Below, one piece after another: positions 1-8,791 of a stretch of DNA of 64,000 bases. The stretch is taken from NCBI GenBank assembly GCA_963823165.1, contig CAWGKV010000003.1, forward strand, positions 184,359 to 248,358, read 5' to 3'. Position numbers and translations under genes: made by a program. The notes under the pieces are model-generated. The model saw nothing but the letters and a program-made list of their open reading frames with translations. It was not told the origin of the DNA and made no database searches. Each line of letters begins with the position of its first letter. Position 1 is the stretch's first letter. The stretch comes from Roseiarcus sp963823165 (lineage in GTDB: Bacteria > Pseudomonadota > Alphaproteobacteria > Rhizobiales > Beijerinckiaceae).

Positions 1-701
1 TGGCGGCGAGCGCATCGTGTTGCGCCGCGCTCGACAGCCTGTTGAGCGGCGGAGAGGGCGCGGACGAGGCGCCCGCGCCGCTCGCCGCGCTCACCATCGG
101 GGTCCTCCAAGGCTACGTCGACGAAGGGCTCGACCCCGCCGTCGCGACGGCTTTCGCCGCGGCCCTCAGCCGTCTCGCCGCGGCCGGCGCGCGGCTCGAG
201 TCGATCTCCATTCCCGAGCTCGCCGAACTTCCTGACGCCAACCGCAACGGCACGATCGTCGAATTCGAGTCCTACGCCGTCCACCGCGCCAACCTCGCGA
301 CCAAGAGGGCGCACTACGACCCCTGGGTTCTCGGCAGGCTGGAGGCGGGCGCTGGCAAGAGCGCGGCGGATTACATCGACCTCATGGGCCATCGCGCGCG
401 TATCCGGTCGGCGGTCGAGGCGCGAGCGAGCGGCTTCGACGCCCTGGCCATGCCGACCGTGCCGATCGCGCCGCCGGCGCTCTCGGAGCTCGACGACGTC
501 CCGGCCTCGCGCGCTCTCAACAGTCTCATTCTGCGCAACACTTCCATCGCCAACTTTCTCGACCGCCCCGCCATCTCCATGCCCTGCCACGCGCCCGGCG
601 ACCCGCCGGCCGGTTTCATGCTGATGGGCGCGCCCGGTCTCGACCGGCGCCTTCTCGCCATGGCGCAGAGCGCAGAGCGAGCTGTAAGGGGCCGAATGTG
701 A
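1..701 (+). CDS. Amidase-signature family hydrolase, C-terminal part (5' end outside window)
   Basis: The frame is open from base 3 to the TGA at 699-701, so the gene begins before the window. The roughly 232 residues seen match the C-terminal half of amidase-signature enzymes, which hydrolyse amide bonds with a Ser-cisSer-Lys triad. The triad itself lies upstream and is not visible. Family-typical stretches are DALAMPTVPIAPP and the late NFLDRPAISMPC segment where small polar residues shape the substrate pocket. The exact substrate cannot be told from this part; GatA-like, allophanate hydrolase-like and generic amidases remain possible. Confidence 0.8.
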   Translation, partial: AASASCCAALDSLLSGGEGADEAPAPLAALTIGVLQGYVDEGLDPAVATAFAAALSRLAAAGARLESISIPELAELPDANRNGTIVEFESYAVHRANLATKRAHYDPWVLGRLEAGAGKSAADYIDLMGHRARIRSAVEARASGFDALAMPTVPIAPPALSELDDVPASRALNSLILRNTSIANFLDRPAISMPCHAPGDPPAGFMLMGAPGLDRRLLAMAQSAERAVRGRM

Positions 702-750
702 CGGCGCGCGGCCCGGCGCCTGTCTTTGCGCGCAAGCTGGCCACAAACTT

Positions 751-1305
751 CTACCGGCGGTCGGCCCTGTGCCGCTCGAACACTTCACGGCCTTCGCCGT
801 CCAGAATGCGCAACGCGATCGTCGCCGGCGGCCACTGGAGATTTGCGGCTTCGACGATTGCGGACGACACGTCCAGGACCTGAATTTCGACTTCTTTCAA
901 AATTGACGTTCGGTGATCGGACGACGCACCGACAAATTGGATCCTGAATAACTGCGGCCGGCCCGGGAGGACGCCTTTGGGTTCGTCTTGCTCGCGGCTT
1001 TTCGACCGAGGTCGACGCTGGCGGGGCGGAGGCGCCCCGGGACCGTGGATCCTCGCCGGCTGGGGATCAGAAGCGTCCGGGCCGACCTGGGAGCCCAGCT
1101 TGCGGGCGACCGCCAATGCGACGCGTCTCCAGTCCTCCGCGATCGCGTCGGAGCTGGCCTCCTGCTCCCTTTTGCGCGCCTCGGAATAGGCGGCGGCGCC
1201 GAAATCGCGAACGAGCGCCTCCGCCTCGGCGGCGACGCTTCCGATCCTGGCGCGCCGGCGCACCGCAAAAAGCCTCGAAATCGAAAAGCGGAACCCCTTG
1301 CTCAT
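751..1305 (-). CDS. Hypothetical protein, two-part, about 184 aa
   Basis: The start chosen is the ATG giving MSKGFRFSISRLF; an ATG further upstream (1380) would add 25 residues of odd composition. Residues 1-75 are basic and Ala/Glu-rich with a predicted helix (AAEAEALVRDFGAAAYSEARKR). Residues 80-115 are Pro/Arg-rich and may be a linker. The last 70 residues form a compact segment with IVEAANLQWPPATIALRILD, a pattern I associate with small uncharacterised rhizobial proteins of the DUF6894 kind. No catalytic motif is visible. It is convergent with the amidase, and its own 5' end faces the 3' end of the SRAP gene. Start and function are uncertain. Confidence 0.5.
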   Translation of the reverse strand: MSKGFRFSISRLFAVRRRARIGSVAAEAEALVRDFGAAAYSEARKREQEASSDAIAEDWRRVALAVARKLGSQVGPDASDPQPARIHGPGAPPPRQRRPRSKSREQDEPKGVLPGRPQLFRIQFVGASSDHRTSILKEVEIQVLDVSSAIVEAANLQWPPATIALRILDGEGREVFERHRADRR

Positions 1306-1453
1306 TGTCGCCCGTCGTGCAACTGCGGTTGCAACCACGCCTTTCCGGCCGCCGCCGCAGGTAAGCACGTAATCCTGCATTGTACAATCCCATTGGTTGT
1401 ATAAGGATAACGCTTTGGCGGAGGTTCCCGTCTTCTCGACCGAGTCCGAGCGA

Positions 1454-2104
1454 TCAGCCGAGCGCCCGGTCCTCTCTTTCGCCCTTGGCGACAATCCGTA
1501 GCGCCTCGTCCGGCAGGGGCCGCTGCAGAGCGAGCGCGTCCGCCGTCTCGCCCGACAGCCACAGGTCGACCTCCTCCGGCGTCGTCAGGATGACCGGCAT
1601 GGCCTGGGGATGAACCGGCGCCACGATGGCGTTGGCTTCCGTCGTCAGAAACCCGAACAGTTCGTGGCCGCCCTCGATCGGGGCGCTTTTCGGCCCGCGG
1701 AGGCCCTTCCAAGGCGTCCACAGGCCGGCGAAGGCGAAGAGCGGCCGGTCCGGTCCGAGCGCAAACCAGGTCGGCGTCTTCTTCGGCTTCGTGTCGGCAT
1801 ATTCGCAGAACGAAGTCGCCGGCGCGATGCAGCGGCTGTCCCGACCGAGCCAACGCCGCCAGTGCGGGCTCTGCACGTTGCGGATATTGGTCACCGGCTG
1901 GCCGCCGTGCTGCGGCGCTCCGGGCATCCCCCAGCGCGCCATGACGAGCTCGCGCTGGCCGTCCGCGGCGACGCGGACGATCGGCGCGAGTTGGTCGGGA
2001 AAGATCGCCGGAAGCGGCGGCAGGTTGCCGGCGCGATCGCGGCCCACGCGAAAAAGGTCGCGGATCGCCGACTGACCCTTGGTGACGCTATAGAGGTTGC
2101 ACAT
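1454..2104 (-). CDS. SRAP/HMCES-like (YedK family) DNA-protein crosslink protein
   Basis: This 216-residue protein begins MCNLYSV. In the SRAP family the Cys right after the initiator Met forms a thiazolidine crosslink with abasic sites in single-stranded DNA, so the start must be this ATG and not the upstream one in frame. Other family marks are PQHGGQPVTNIRN, the FCEYAD segment carrying the conserved Glu, and VHPQAMPVIL carrying the conserved His. The role is to shield abasic sites at stalled forks. Length fits the family (about 200-230). It is divergent from the ChaC-like gene with only 48 bases between starts; no LexA box was seen there. Confidence 0.88.
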   Translation of the reverse strand: MCNLYSVTKGQSAIRDLFRVGRDRAGNLPPLPAIFPDQLAPIVRVAADGQRELVMARWGMPGAPQHGGQPVTNIRNVQSPHWRRWLGRDSRCIAPATSFCEYADTKPKKTPTWFALGPDRPLFAFAGLWTPWKGLRGPKSAPIEGGHELFGFLTTEANAIVAPVHPQAMPVILTTPEEVDLWLSGETADALALQRPLPDEALRIVAKGEREDRALG

Positions 2105-2152
2105 GCGCTGCGAACTATGCAGCAACGGGCGCGGACGACAAAGAGGGAGCAC

Positions 2153-2740
2153 ATGACGTTCCGCGCGCAAGCGGCGCGAGCCGGCTTCGTGGCTGCTTCA
2201 GGGGCAGCCGAGGCTGCGCCCGGCGATCTGTGGGTCTTCGGCTACGGCTCGCTGATGTGGCGGCCGGGCTTCGTCTATGCTCTTCGCTGCAAGGGGATGC
2301 TGAGGGGGTGGCGCAGGAGCCTGTGCGTCTATTCGCATGTCTATCGGGGAACCCCCGAGAGGCCAGGCCTTGTGCTCGGGCTCGACCTCGGCGGCGTCTG
2401 CCACGGCGTCACCTTCCAGGTAGAAGCGGCGCTGCGCGAGCCGACGATCCGCTACCTGCGCGAACGGGAGCAAGTGACCGCGGTCTATGTCGAGCGCATG
2501 GTCCCGATCGAACTCGAGAGCGGCGAGCGGGTGAGCGCTTTGACCTATGTCGCCGACCGGCTGCATCCGCAATATGCCGGGCGCCTCACGCGGCAGGCGA
2601 TGCTCGAAAGGGTGCGCAACGGGAGCGGCGCGTCGGGCGACAATGCGGCCTACGTGATCGAGACCCACGATCACCTGCTCGCGATCGGCGTGCGAGACCG
2701 CGACCTCGAGTGGCTCACCGCCCGGCTGCGGAGCACGTAG
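2153..2740 (+). CDS. ChaC-like gamma-glutamylcyclotransferase
   Basis: The enzyme family cleaves gamma-glutamyl peptides such as glutathione to 5-oxoproline. The start is the ATG at 2153, preceded by GAGGGAG at 2143-2149; this gives 195 residues, near the usual ChaC size. The substrate-binding loop VFGYGSLMW is near residue 25. The YLREREQ segment supplies the glutamate used in catalysis, and the family-typical YVADRLHPQYAG follows. It stands alone and is transcribed away from the SRAP gene. Glutathione turnover is the likely role; the substrate is inferred from family only. Confidence 0.85.
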   Translation: MTFRAQAARAGFVAASGAAEAAPGDLWVFGYGSLMWRPGFVYALRCKGMLRGWRRSLCVYSHVYRGTPERPGLVLGLDLGGVCHGVTFQVEAALREPTIRYLREREQVTAVYVERMVPIELESGERVSALTYVADRLHPQYAGRLTRQAMLERVRNGSGASGDNAAYVIETHDHLLAIGVRDRDLEWLTARLRST

Positions 2741-2806
2741 CACAGGAATCTTTCGTGCTTATGCCACAGCCTTGTTGGCAATCTTTGCCGTTAATAGCAC
2801 GAAATA

Positions 2807-3178
2807 TTACGAGGGCTCTGAGCCTCGGGTTCGTGTCGCCCGGATGACGGCGGCGCCGGGGCGAAGCGGTTTCGCCGAGGCCCGGCGCCACGCCATCTCA
2901 AGGGCAAACTCAAGCTCCGCTTCGCTCAGCGCCCCGAGGATCGCGCGGGTCCAGCCCCGCCGACCCCAGGCGTTGTCGAGCGCCGCGAAGGCGTCCGGAG
3001 CGACCGCGCATTTGAGCGCCTGCTCGTCGGGCGCGAACTTGATGTTGGCGGTCAGCTCGTCGGGCGCGAGCGTGGCGAATGTGACCCGAGCCTTGAACGC
3101 GCGGCGATCGAAATGCGAATATTCGCCCGTCCCGTCGAACGAGAGCGCGATACGGCGGAAGTCGGCGGCGTCGACCAT
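2807..3178 (-). CDS. MmcQ/YjbR-like protein
   Basis: 123 residues with the layout of the YjbR/MmcQ fold: an N-terminal helix (DAADFRRIALSFDGTGE), then ARVTFATLAPDELTANIKFAPDEQ and the end motif RRGWTRAILGALSEAELEFALEMAWRRA. Members are small proteins proposed to bind DNA; no enzyme activity is established. It sits between two small genes on the same strand, with 15 bases to the downstream-lying start at 3194. No strong ribosome binding site is visible. Family assignment is good, function unknown. Confidence 0.75.
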   Translation of the reverse strand: MVDAADFRRIALSFDGTGEYSHFDRRAFKARVTFATLAPDELTANIKFAPDEQALKCAVAPDAFAALDNAWGRRGWTRAILGALSEAELEFALEMAWRRASAKPLRPGAAVIRATRTRGSEPS

Positions 3179-3193
3179 GGGCGCGTCGTAGCC

Positions 3194-3391
3194 TCAGTCC
3201 GTGGGCGTCTGCTTCGGCTGCGCGGCCAGCGCCCGGGCTATCCGCGCCTGCAGGAGCTCCAGCGCATGAACCCGCATCGAAATGGCGACGTTCGGACGAT
3301 CGTCGATCGCCGTCAGGAATGACAAGACGGCGACGTCGCCTTCGATCAGGACGTCGGCGCTTCGCGCGTGGAGTGTCTCCTGCGGCTCCAT
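3194..3391 (-). CDS. Small hypothetical protein, 65 aa
   Basis: The ATG at 3389-3391 is preceded on the minus strand by AGGAAGGAG at proper spacing, which decides this start over the longer frame. The product is acidic at first (MEPQETLHARSADVLIEGDV) and then has one predicted helix (AISMRVHALELLQARIARAL). It lies next to the YjbR-like gene on the same strand, suggesting co-transcription. I do not recognise the family. Confidence 0.5.
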   Translation of the reverse strand: MEPQETLHARSADVLIEGDVAVLSFLTAIDDRPNVAISMRVHALELLQARIARALAAQPKQTPTD

Positions 3392-3536
3392 GCCCAACTC
3401 CTTCCTGGCTGACGCATTCGATGATCGCAAGTTGAAGCTTAAATTCAACGATGACAAAAATGTGATTGGAGCCAAGAAGGTTCCAGTCCGAAGATTTTAC
3501 CTGCCTTCCGGCAAGACCTCGCCGTCCATCTTTCCG

Positions 3537-5144
3537 TCAGAGGCGCGCGGCCGGAAGGGGCGGCTTCGACAGGATCAGGTCCGAGGCCTTCTCCGCCACC
3601 ATGATGGTCGGCGCGTTGGTGTTGCAGGAAGGGATGAACGGCATCACGGAGGCGTCGACAATTCTGAGGCCGTCGATCCCGCGCAGTTTGAGATCGGGCG
3701 TCACGACCGCGTCCGGCCCGCTTCCCATGGCGCAGGTTCCAACCGGGTGATGGTCGGTCTTGCACGACCGGTAGGCGTACTCGGCGAGCTCCGCGTCGGA
3801 TTTCACATCGTCGCCCGGCCACCGCTCCGCCAGCACGAATGGTTTCAACGCCGGCTGGCGCAGGATTTCGCGCGCGAGCCTCAGGCCCTTCAGGGCGCAA
3901 TCGCGATCGTAAGGATCGGCCCAGTAGTTGGGATCGATGAGTGGAGGCGCCTTCGGGTCGCTGCTCGCCAGCCGCACCGTCCCCCGTGAGCGGGGGCGGA
4001 GGAAGGCGGAATTCAGCGTCACGCCCGGATTTTTCATCTGCGCGACGCCCGCCTCGATCCCAGACCCTAGCCCCAGATGGAATTGAATGTCGGGGGATCT
4101 TGCTCCCTTGTCCGCGTACCAGAACCCGCCGGTTTCGAACAGCGTGGAAGTCACGGGCCCGGTCCTGAACAAGAGATACTGGATGCCCGCCCATATCGTC
4201 CGGTGCGGACGGGCGACGCGGTCATAAGTATGATCGCCGGTGCATTCCGAGATCGCATAGAGATCGAGATGGTCCTGCATGTTGCTTCCCACCCCCGGAA
4301 GGTCGTGGACAACCGTCACGCCGGCGGCCTTCAGCGCGTCCGCGGGACCGATCCCCGAGAGTTGCAGCAGGCGAGGCGAGCCGATCGCGCCGCAACTGAC
4401 GATCACTTCGCGTTCCGCGCGCAAGCTTTCCGTTCCGCTTCCCTGCGTGATCGTGACCCCCGCTGCGCGGCCCTTCTCGACCTCGATCTTCAGCGTCTGC
4501 GCGTTCAGTCGAACCGTCAGATTCTTGCGGCTTCTCGCCGGCTTCAAAAACGCGCTCGACGCGGAGGACCGCTGCGCGTTCCTGGTCGAAAGCTGATAGT
4601 GACCGATGCCCTCTTGCACGGCGCCGTTGAAGTCGTCGTTGAACGGAATGCCCGCCTCCTGCGCCGCGCGCAGGAAAGCAAAACTGATCGGCGGCGGATT
4701 CACCGGGTAGGAAACGCCGAGCGGGCCGCCATAGCCGTGGTAGGCGTTGACCAGGCGCTGGTTGTCCTCGGTGCGGATGAAATAGGGCAGGACCTCGCGA
4801 TAGCTCCAGCCCTTGCAGCCGGCCTCGCTGACCCACGCGTCGTAATCCTTGGCGTTGCCGCGGGTATAGAGCTGCGCGTTGATCGAGGAGCCGCCGCCGA
4901 TCACCTTGGCTTGCGTGTACCAGATGACGCGGCCCTTGAGGTGCTTCTGCGGGACCGTGCTCCAGCCCCAGCTCGCCACGCCCTTGGTCATCCTGGCGAA
5001 GCCCGCCGGCATGCTGAATAGCGGATTCCAGTCGCCCCCGCCCGCTTCGAGAAGCAGGACTTTTACGTGCGGGTCGGCGCTCAGTCGGTTTGCGAGCACA
5101 CATCCGGCGGCGCCGCCGCCGACGATGATGTAGTCGTAGGTCAT
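3537..5144 (-). CDS. GMC-family FAD oxidoreductase, choline dehydrogenase-like
   Basis: A 535-residue flavoenzyme of the glucose-methanol-choline family. It starts MTYDYIIVGGGAAG, a Rossmann FAD-binding motif ending in the Glu of LLLEAGGG. GMC signature 1 (VIGGGSSINAQLYTRGN) and signature 2 (GAIGSPRLLQLSGIG) are present. The catalytic His lies in HHPVGTCAMG, and a second conserved polar position (Asn) in NTNAPTIMVAEKA. Such enzymes oxidise alcohols to aldehydes. It is the last gene of the minus-strand cluster, 16 bases after the second GMC gene, so the likely substrate is the compound brought in by the ABC importer or a product of it. The exact alcohol cannot be told. Confidence 0.9.
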   Translation of the reverse strand: MTYDYIIVGGGAAGCVLANRLSADPHVKVLLLEAGGGDWNPLFSMPAGFARMTKGVASWGWSTVPQKHLKGRVIWYTQAKVIGGGSSINAQLYTRGNAKDYDAWVSEAGCKGWSYREVLPYFIRTEDNQRLVNAYHGYGGPLGVSYPVNPPPISFAFLRAAQEAGIPFNDDFNGAVQEGIGHYQLSTRNAQRSSASSAFLKPARSRKNLTVRLNAQTLKIEVEKGRAAGVTITQGSGTESLRAEREVIVSCGAIGSPRLLQLSGIGPADALKAAGVTVVHDLPGVGSNMQDHLDLYAISECTGDHTYDRVARPHRTIWAGIQYLLFRTGPVTSTLFETGGFWYADKGARSPDIQFHLGLGSGIEAGVAQMKNPGVTLNSAFLRPRSRGTVRLASSDPKAPPLIDPNYWADPYDRDCALKGLRLAREILRQPALKPFVLAERWPGDDVKSDAELAEYAYRSCKTDHHPVGTCAMGSGPDAVVTPDLKLRGIDGLRIVDASVMPFIPSCNTNAPTIMVAEKASDLILSKPPLPAARL

Positions 5145-5160
5145 CGTCCCGTTTCCTGAC

Positions 5161-6657
5161 TCAAAAATCGTTCGTGGAGACATGGTGAGCGACCCGCAGC
5201 GCCTGCGCGGCGATCGTGAGAGCCGGATTGACCGCAGCCGATGTCGGCAGGAACGATGCGTCGACGACAAACAGGTTCGGATGGTCCCACGCGCGGCAGA
5301 AGGGATCGAGGGGCGACGTCGCAGGGTCAAGCCCGATGCGAACCGTCCCGCACTGATGCGAAGGCGTCCGGCGGTCGAAGGCTCTCGAAAGGACGATCGG
5401 ATAGCCCGCGGCCCGCAGCCGCTCGCGAAAAGCGGCGACCAGCATCTCGTGGGTCGTCCAGTTGCTGCGCTTCCAGTCGAGCCGGATTTTCCCACCATCG
5501 ACCGTGACTCGGCTCTCGGGATCGGGGAGGTCCTCGCTCATCGCGTACCAGTCGACCGAGCGCCTGCTCATCAGGCCGAGCGCCCATTCCGGCGCCCGGC
5601 GGAGATTGGCCTTGAGGATCGGAGCGGTCACGCGGCCGAGGAGCTGGATGTTGCCGAGTGGTGGCCCGCCGCGTCCGTCGCTGAGATAGAAGTCGTTGAT
5701 CCCGAGGGTCTTCTGGTAAACGGAGTCGTTCACGGACCGCGGGTCGATCGCCAGCACCGCCGAACAATTGTGGTTCATGAAATGTCGCCCAACCGCGCCG
5801 GAGCGGTTTGCGAGACCGTGGTCGGCGGACTGGAGCAGCAAGGCCGCCGAGTTGACTGCGCCTGCGGCGAGCACGACGATCTTCGCGCCGATCGCGCGGC
5901 GCTCGCCGCTGTGCGAAACCTCGACGCCCGCAATGCGCTTGCCGTCGGGATCGACAAGCAGCCGTTCGACGCGAGCGTTGGCGCGAAGCTCAACGTTCGG
6001 GTAGGCCAAGGCTTCCGAGACGGCGCAGCTTTCTGCGTCCATCTTGCCATGACCGGCGTCGGGGAACGCGTCCCACGGCGTCTTCCCGCGCCGCAGCCAT
6101 TTCTCGATGTCGACGCCGAGCGGGAGAGGAAACGGCCTCAGTCCGACCCGCTTCAGGCGTTCGCGCGCCTTTGCGATCGCAGGCTCGTCCGGCACGGGGC
6201 CGAACGGATAGGGTTTCGAATGCGGCGGTTCGGTAGCGTCGAAGCCCAAGGCGCCGCGTACGCGATAGAACCCCTCGGCGGCCGTGTACCAAGGCTCGAG
6301 CTCGGCATAGGAAAACGGCCAGCCCGGCGTCGTTCCGTCCCGGTGAGTGACTGGGCCGAAATCCTGCGCCCGATAGCGGGTGAGCACGGCTCCGTACAAT
6401 TTGGAATTGCCGCCGACATAGTAGTAATTGCCCGGGTTGAATGGTTGTCCCTCGCCGTCCAGCCAGGACTCCTGCGGCCTGAAGAACCCCTGCTGGAAGA
6501 TCGCGCGCGCGTCCCGAACCTCCTGCCTGTCGGTCAGTCGCTGGCCGCGCTCGAGGATGAGGATTTTCGCTCCGGAGGGGGCGAGTCCCGCAGAGAACGT
6601 CGCGCCCCCCATGCCCGACCCGACGACGAGGACGTCAGCTGCTTCGCGGCTTGCCAT
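5161..6657 (-). CDS. GMC-family oxidoreductase, gluconate/glucoside dehydrogenase-like
   Basis: 498 residues. The N-terminus DVLVVGSGMGGATFSAGLAPSG is the FAD-binding motif, with the ribose-binding Glu in ILILERG. GNYYYVGGNSKLYGAVLTR is the flavin-attachment region, and the C-terminal HQCGTVRIGLDP and DASFLPTSAAVNPALTIAAQALR correspond to the catalytic His and Asn regions. It resembles the gluconate 2-dehydrogenase alpha or glucoside 3-dehydrogenase branch more than choline dehydrogenases. No small subunit or cytochrome subunit lies beside it. Its place after a sugar ABC importer suggests oxidation of a sugar or polyol in the cytoplasm. Confidence 0.87.
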   Translation of the reverse strand: MASREAADVLVVGSGMGGATFSAGLAPSGAKILILERGQRLTDRQEVRDARAIFQQGFFRPQESWLDGEGQPFNPGNYYYVGGNSKLYGAVLTRYRAQDFGPVTHRDGTTPGWPFSYAELEPWYTAAEGFYRVRGALGFDATEPPHSKPYPFGPVPDEPAIAKARERLKRVGLRPFPLPLGVDIEKWLRRGKTPWDAFPDAGHGKMDAESCAVSEALAYPNVELRANARVERLLVDPDGKRIAGVEVSHSGERRAIGAKIVVLAAGAVNSAALLLQSADHGLANRSGAVGRHFMNHNCSAVLAIDPRSVNDSVYQKTLGINDFYLSDGRGGPPLGNIQLLGRVTAPILKANLRRAPEWALGLMSRRSVDWYAMSEDLPDPESRVTVDGGKIRLDWKRSNWTTHEMLVAAFRERLRAAGYPIVLSRAFDRRTPSHQCGTVRIGLDPATSPLDPFCRAWDHPNLFVVDASFLPTSAAVNPALTIAAQALRVAHHVSTNDF

Positions 6658-6729
6658 GGACTCCTCTCTGGCGCCGGCAGAACCCAGGCGGGCGCACGAG
6701 CGTCGGCCCCGCCGGTCGCGCCCGCGTGA

Positions 6730-7842
6730 TCAGATGCGACGGGTGGTCGTCGGATCAAAGAGCACCGCCTTGTCGAGGTTGAAGACGAAGGTGTGGCTCT
6801 GCCCGACATTGACCGTCGTGTCGGCGCGCATGCGCGCCGTCAGTTCCTTACCCGCAATATGGATGACCACGAAGGTGTCGGAGCCGGCCGGTTCGACGAT
6901 CTCGACATTCGAGTCGAAGGCCGACACCGACCTGGCGTTGCGGTCCACGCTTTCGGGATCGTTCACGGCCTCGGGCCGGATGCCGAAGATCACCTTCGCG
7001 CCGTCGGCGAGCCTGCTCGCGTCCGCGCTCGCGGGCGGCGGCAGCACGATCGGCGGATGATCCTTGCGCTGGAGCACGATCCTCGCCGCCCCGCCCTCGC
7101 GCGACACGGAGCCTTCGAGGAGGTTCATCGCCGGCGAGCCCATGAAATCGGCGACGAACAGATTGGCAGGCGTGTTGTAGATTTCCGAGGGCGTCCCCAC
7201 CTGCTGCAGCTCGCCGTCCTTCAGCACGGCGATCTTGGTCGCGAGCGTCATCGCCTCGATCTGATCGTGGGTGACATAGACGATCGTCGCGCCGGTCTGC
7301 TGATGCAGACGCTTGATCTCGACGCGCATGTCGACGCGCAGCTTCGCGTCGAGGTTCGACAGCGGTTCGTCGAACAGGAAGACGCGCGGCTGGCGCACGA
7401 GCGCTCTGCCCATTGCGACGCGCTGCCGCTGGCCGCCGGACAGCTGGCTCGGCCGGCGCTTCAGCAGATGCTCGATCTGCAGCGTCTTGGCGACCGCCCC
7501 CACCGCCTTGTCGCGCTCGGCCTTCGGCACGCCGCGCATCTCCATGCCGAACGCCATGTTCTCGGCGACGGACATGTTCGGATAGAGCGCATAGGACTGG
7601 AACACCATCGCGATGTCGCGCTTCGACGGATGCAGTTCGTTGACGACGTGATCGCCGATGCGAATTTCCCCGGAGGTGATCGATTCGAGCCCGGCGATCG
7701 TATTCAGCAACGTCGATTTGCCGCAGCCGGACGGACCGACCAGGACCAGAAAGCCGCCTTTCTCCAGCGACAGGTCGATTCCCTTCAGAATCTCCAGGGA
7801 CCCGAAGCGTTTGCGAAGCCCGCGGATCTCGACGGCGGCCAT
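6730..7842 (-). CDS. Carbohydrate ABC transporter ATP-binding protein (UgpC/MsmK type)
   Basis: 370 residues, the usual length for the MalK/UgpC branch that carries a C-terminal regulatory OB-fold. Visible ATPase motifs: Walker A GPSGCGKST (about residue 37), Q-loop VFQSYALYP, signature LSGGQRQRVAMGRAL, Walker B VFLFDEPLSNLD, and the H-loop VTHDQIEAMTL. The TOBE region contains FGIRPEAV. It energises import through the two permeases just upstream in the operon; the gap to the preceding permease is only 4 bases. Confidence 0.93.
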   Translation of the reverse strand: MAAVEIRGLRKRFGSLEILKGIDLSLEKGGFLVLVGPSGCGKSTLLNTIAGLESITSGEIRIGDHVVNELHPSKRDIAMVFQSYALYPNMSVAENMAFGMEMRGVPKAERDKAVGAVAKTLQIEHLLKRRPSQLSGGQRQRVAMGRALVRQPRVFLFDEPLSNLDAKLRVDMRVEIKRLHQQTGATIVYVTHDQIEAMTLATKIAVLKDGELQQVGTPSEIYNTPANLFVADFMGSPAMNLLEGSVSREGGAARIVLQRKDHPPIVLPPPASADASRLADGAKVIFGIRPEAVNDPESVDRNARSVSAFDSNVEIVEPAGSDTFVVIHIAGKELTARMRADTTVNVGQSHTFVFNLDKAVLFDPTTTRRI

Positions 7843-7846
7843 CGTT

Positions 7847-8791
7847 TCATCCCTTCACGGCGCCGGCCATCAGCCCGCGCACAAAATACCGGCCGGCGAG
7901 AATGTAGACGAGCAGCGTCGGCGCCGCGGCGATGATCGCCGTCGCCATGTTGACGTTGTATTCGATCACCCCGGTCGACGTGTTGACGATATTGTAGAGG
8001 GCAACCGTCATCGGGCTCGACTCGCCCGCCGCGAACGTCGCCCCGAACAGAAAGTCGTTCCAGATGTTGGTGAACTGGTAGATGACGGTCACGATGAAGA
8101 TCGGCGCCGAGTTCGGCAGCAGGATGCGGCGGAAGATCTGGAAGAAACCGGCGCCGTCGATCATCGCCGCTTTGACGAGCTCGGTCGGAAACGTCTCGTA
8201 GTAGTTGCGGAAGAAGAGGGTGGTGAAACCGAGGCCGTAGACGACGTGGACGAGGACGAGATGGACGGTGGGATTGTCGAGGCCCATCGAGAAGCCGGTT
8301 GCATCCTGGAGCGTGCGACCGAGCTCGCCCAGTTCCCCGAGAATCGTCGCCATCGGAATGAGGACCGACTGGAACGGGATGAAGCAGGCGAACAGCATCA
8401 TGCCGAACACCAGCTTATGGCCGGGGAAGCGCCACTTGGTCAGCACGTAGCCGTTGAGCGCGCCGAGCAGGCTCGAGATGATCACCGCCGGCACGACCAT
8501 TTTCACCGAATTCCAGACGTAGCCCTTGATCCCGGCGCACGTCAGGCCGACGCAGGCGGTCCCCCAGGCCTTCGTCCACGGCTCGAACGTCAGGTCGTGC
8601 GGGAGCCAGAACATGTTGCCGCCGGTGACCTCGTCGAGCGGCTTCAGCGACGTCATCACCATGACGACGAGCGGCAGAAGATAGATGACGGCGAACAGGA
8701 CGAGCAGCCCGTAGATGACGATGCGAGTGGTCGGCGAATGGCGCGTCGGTTCACGCGAGGGCGCGACGATCAAGGCGTCGGCGGCGCTCAT
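7847..8791 (-). CDS. Carbohydrate ABC transporter permease (MalG type)
   Basis: 314 residues with about six membrane segments, first near residues 28-48 (IYGLLVLFAVIYLLPLVVMV). The coupling-helix EAA motif appears as ELVKAAMIDGAGFFQIFRRILLP, where the G is the contact with the ATPase. Its start overlaps the end of the other permease by 4 bases (ATGA), indicating translational coupling. It forms the inner-membrane channel with that partner. Confidence 0.92.
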   Translation of the reverse strand: MSAADALIVAPSREPTRHSPTTRIVIYGLLVLFAVIYLLPLVVMVMTSLKPLDEVTGGNMFWLPHDLTFEPWTKAWGTACVGLTCAGIKGYVWNSVKMVVPAVIISSLLGALNGYVLTKWRFPGHKLVFGMMLFACFIPFQSVLIPMATILGELGELGRTLQDATGFSMGLDNPTVHLVLVHVVYGLGFTTLFFRNYYETFPTELVKAAMIDGAGFFQIFRRILLPNSAPIFIVTVIYQFTNIWNDFLFGATFAAGESSPMTVALYNIVNTSTGVIEYNVNMATAIIAAAPTLLVYILAGRYFVRGLMAGAVKG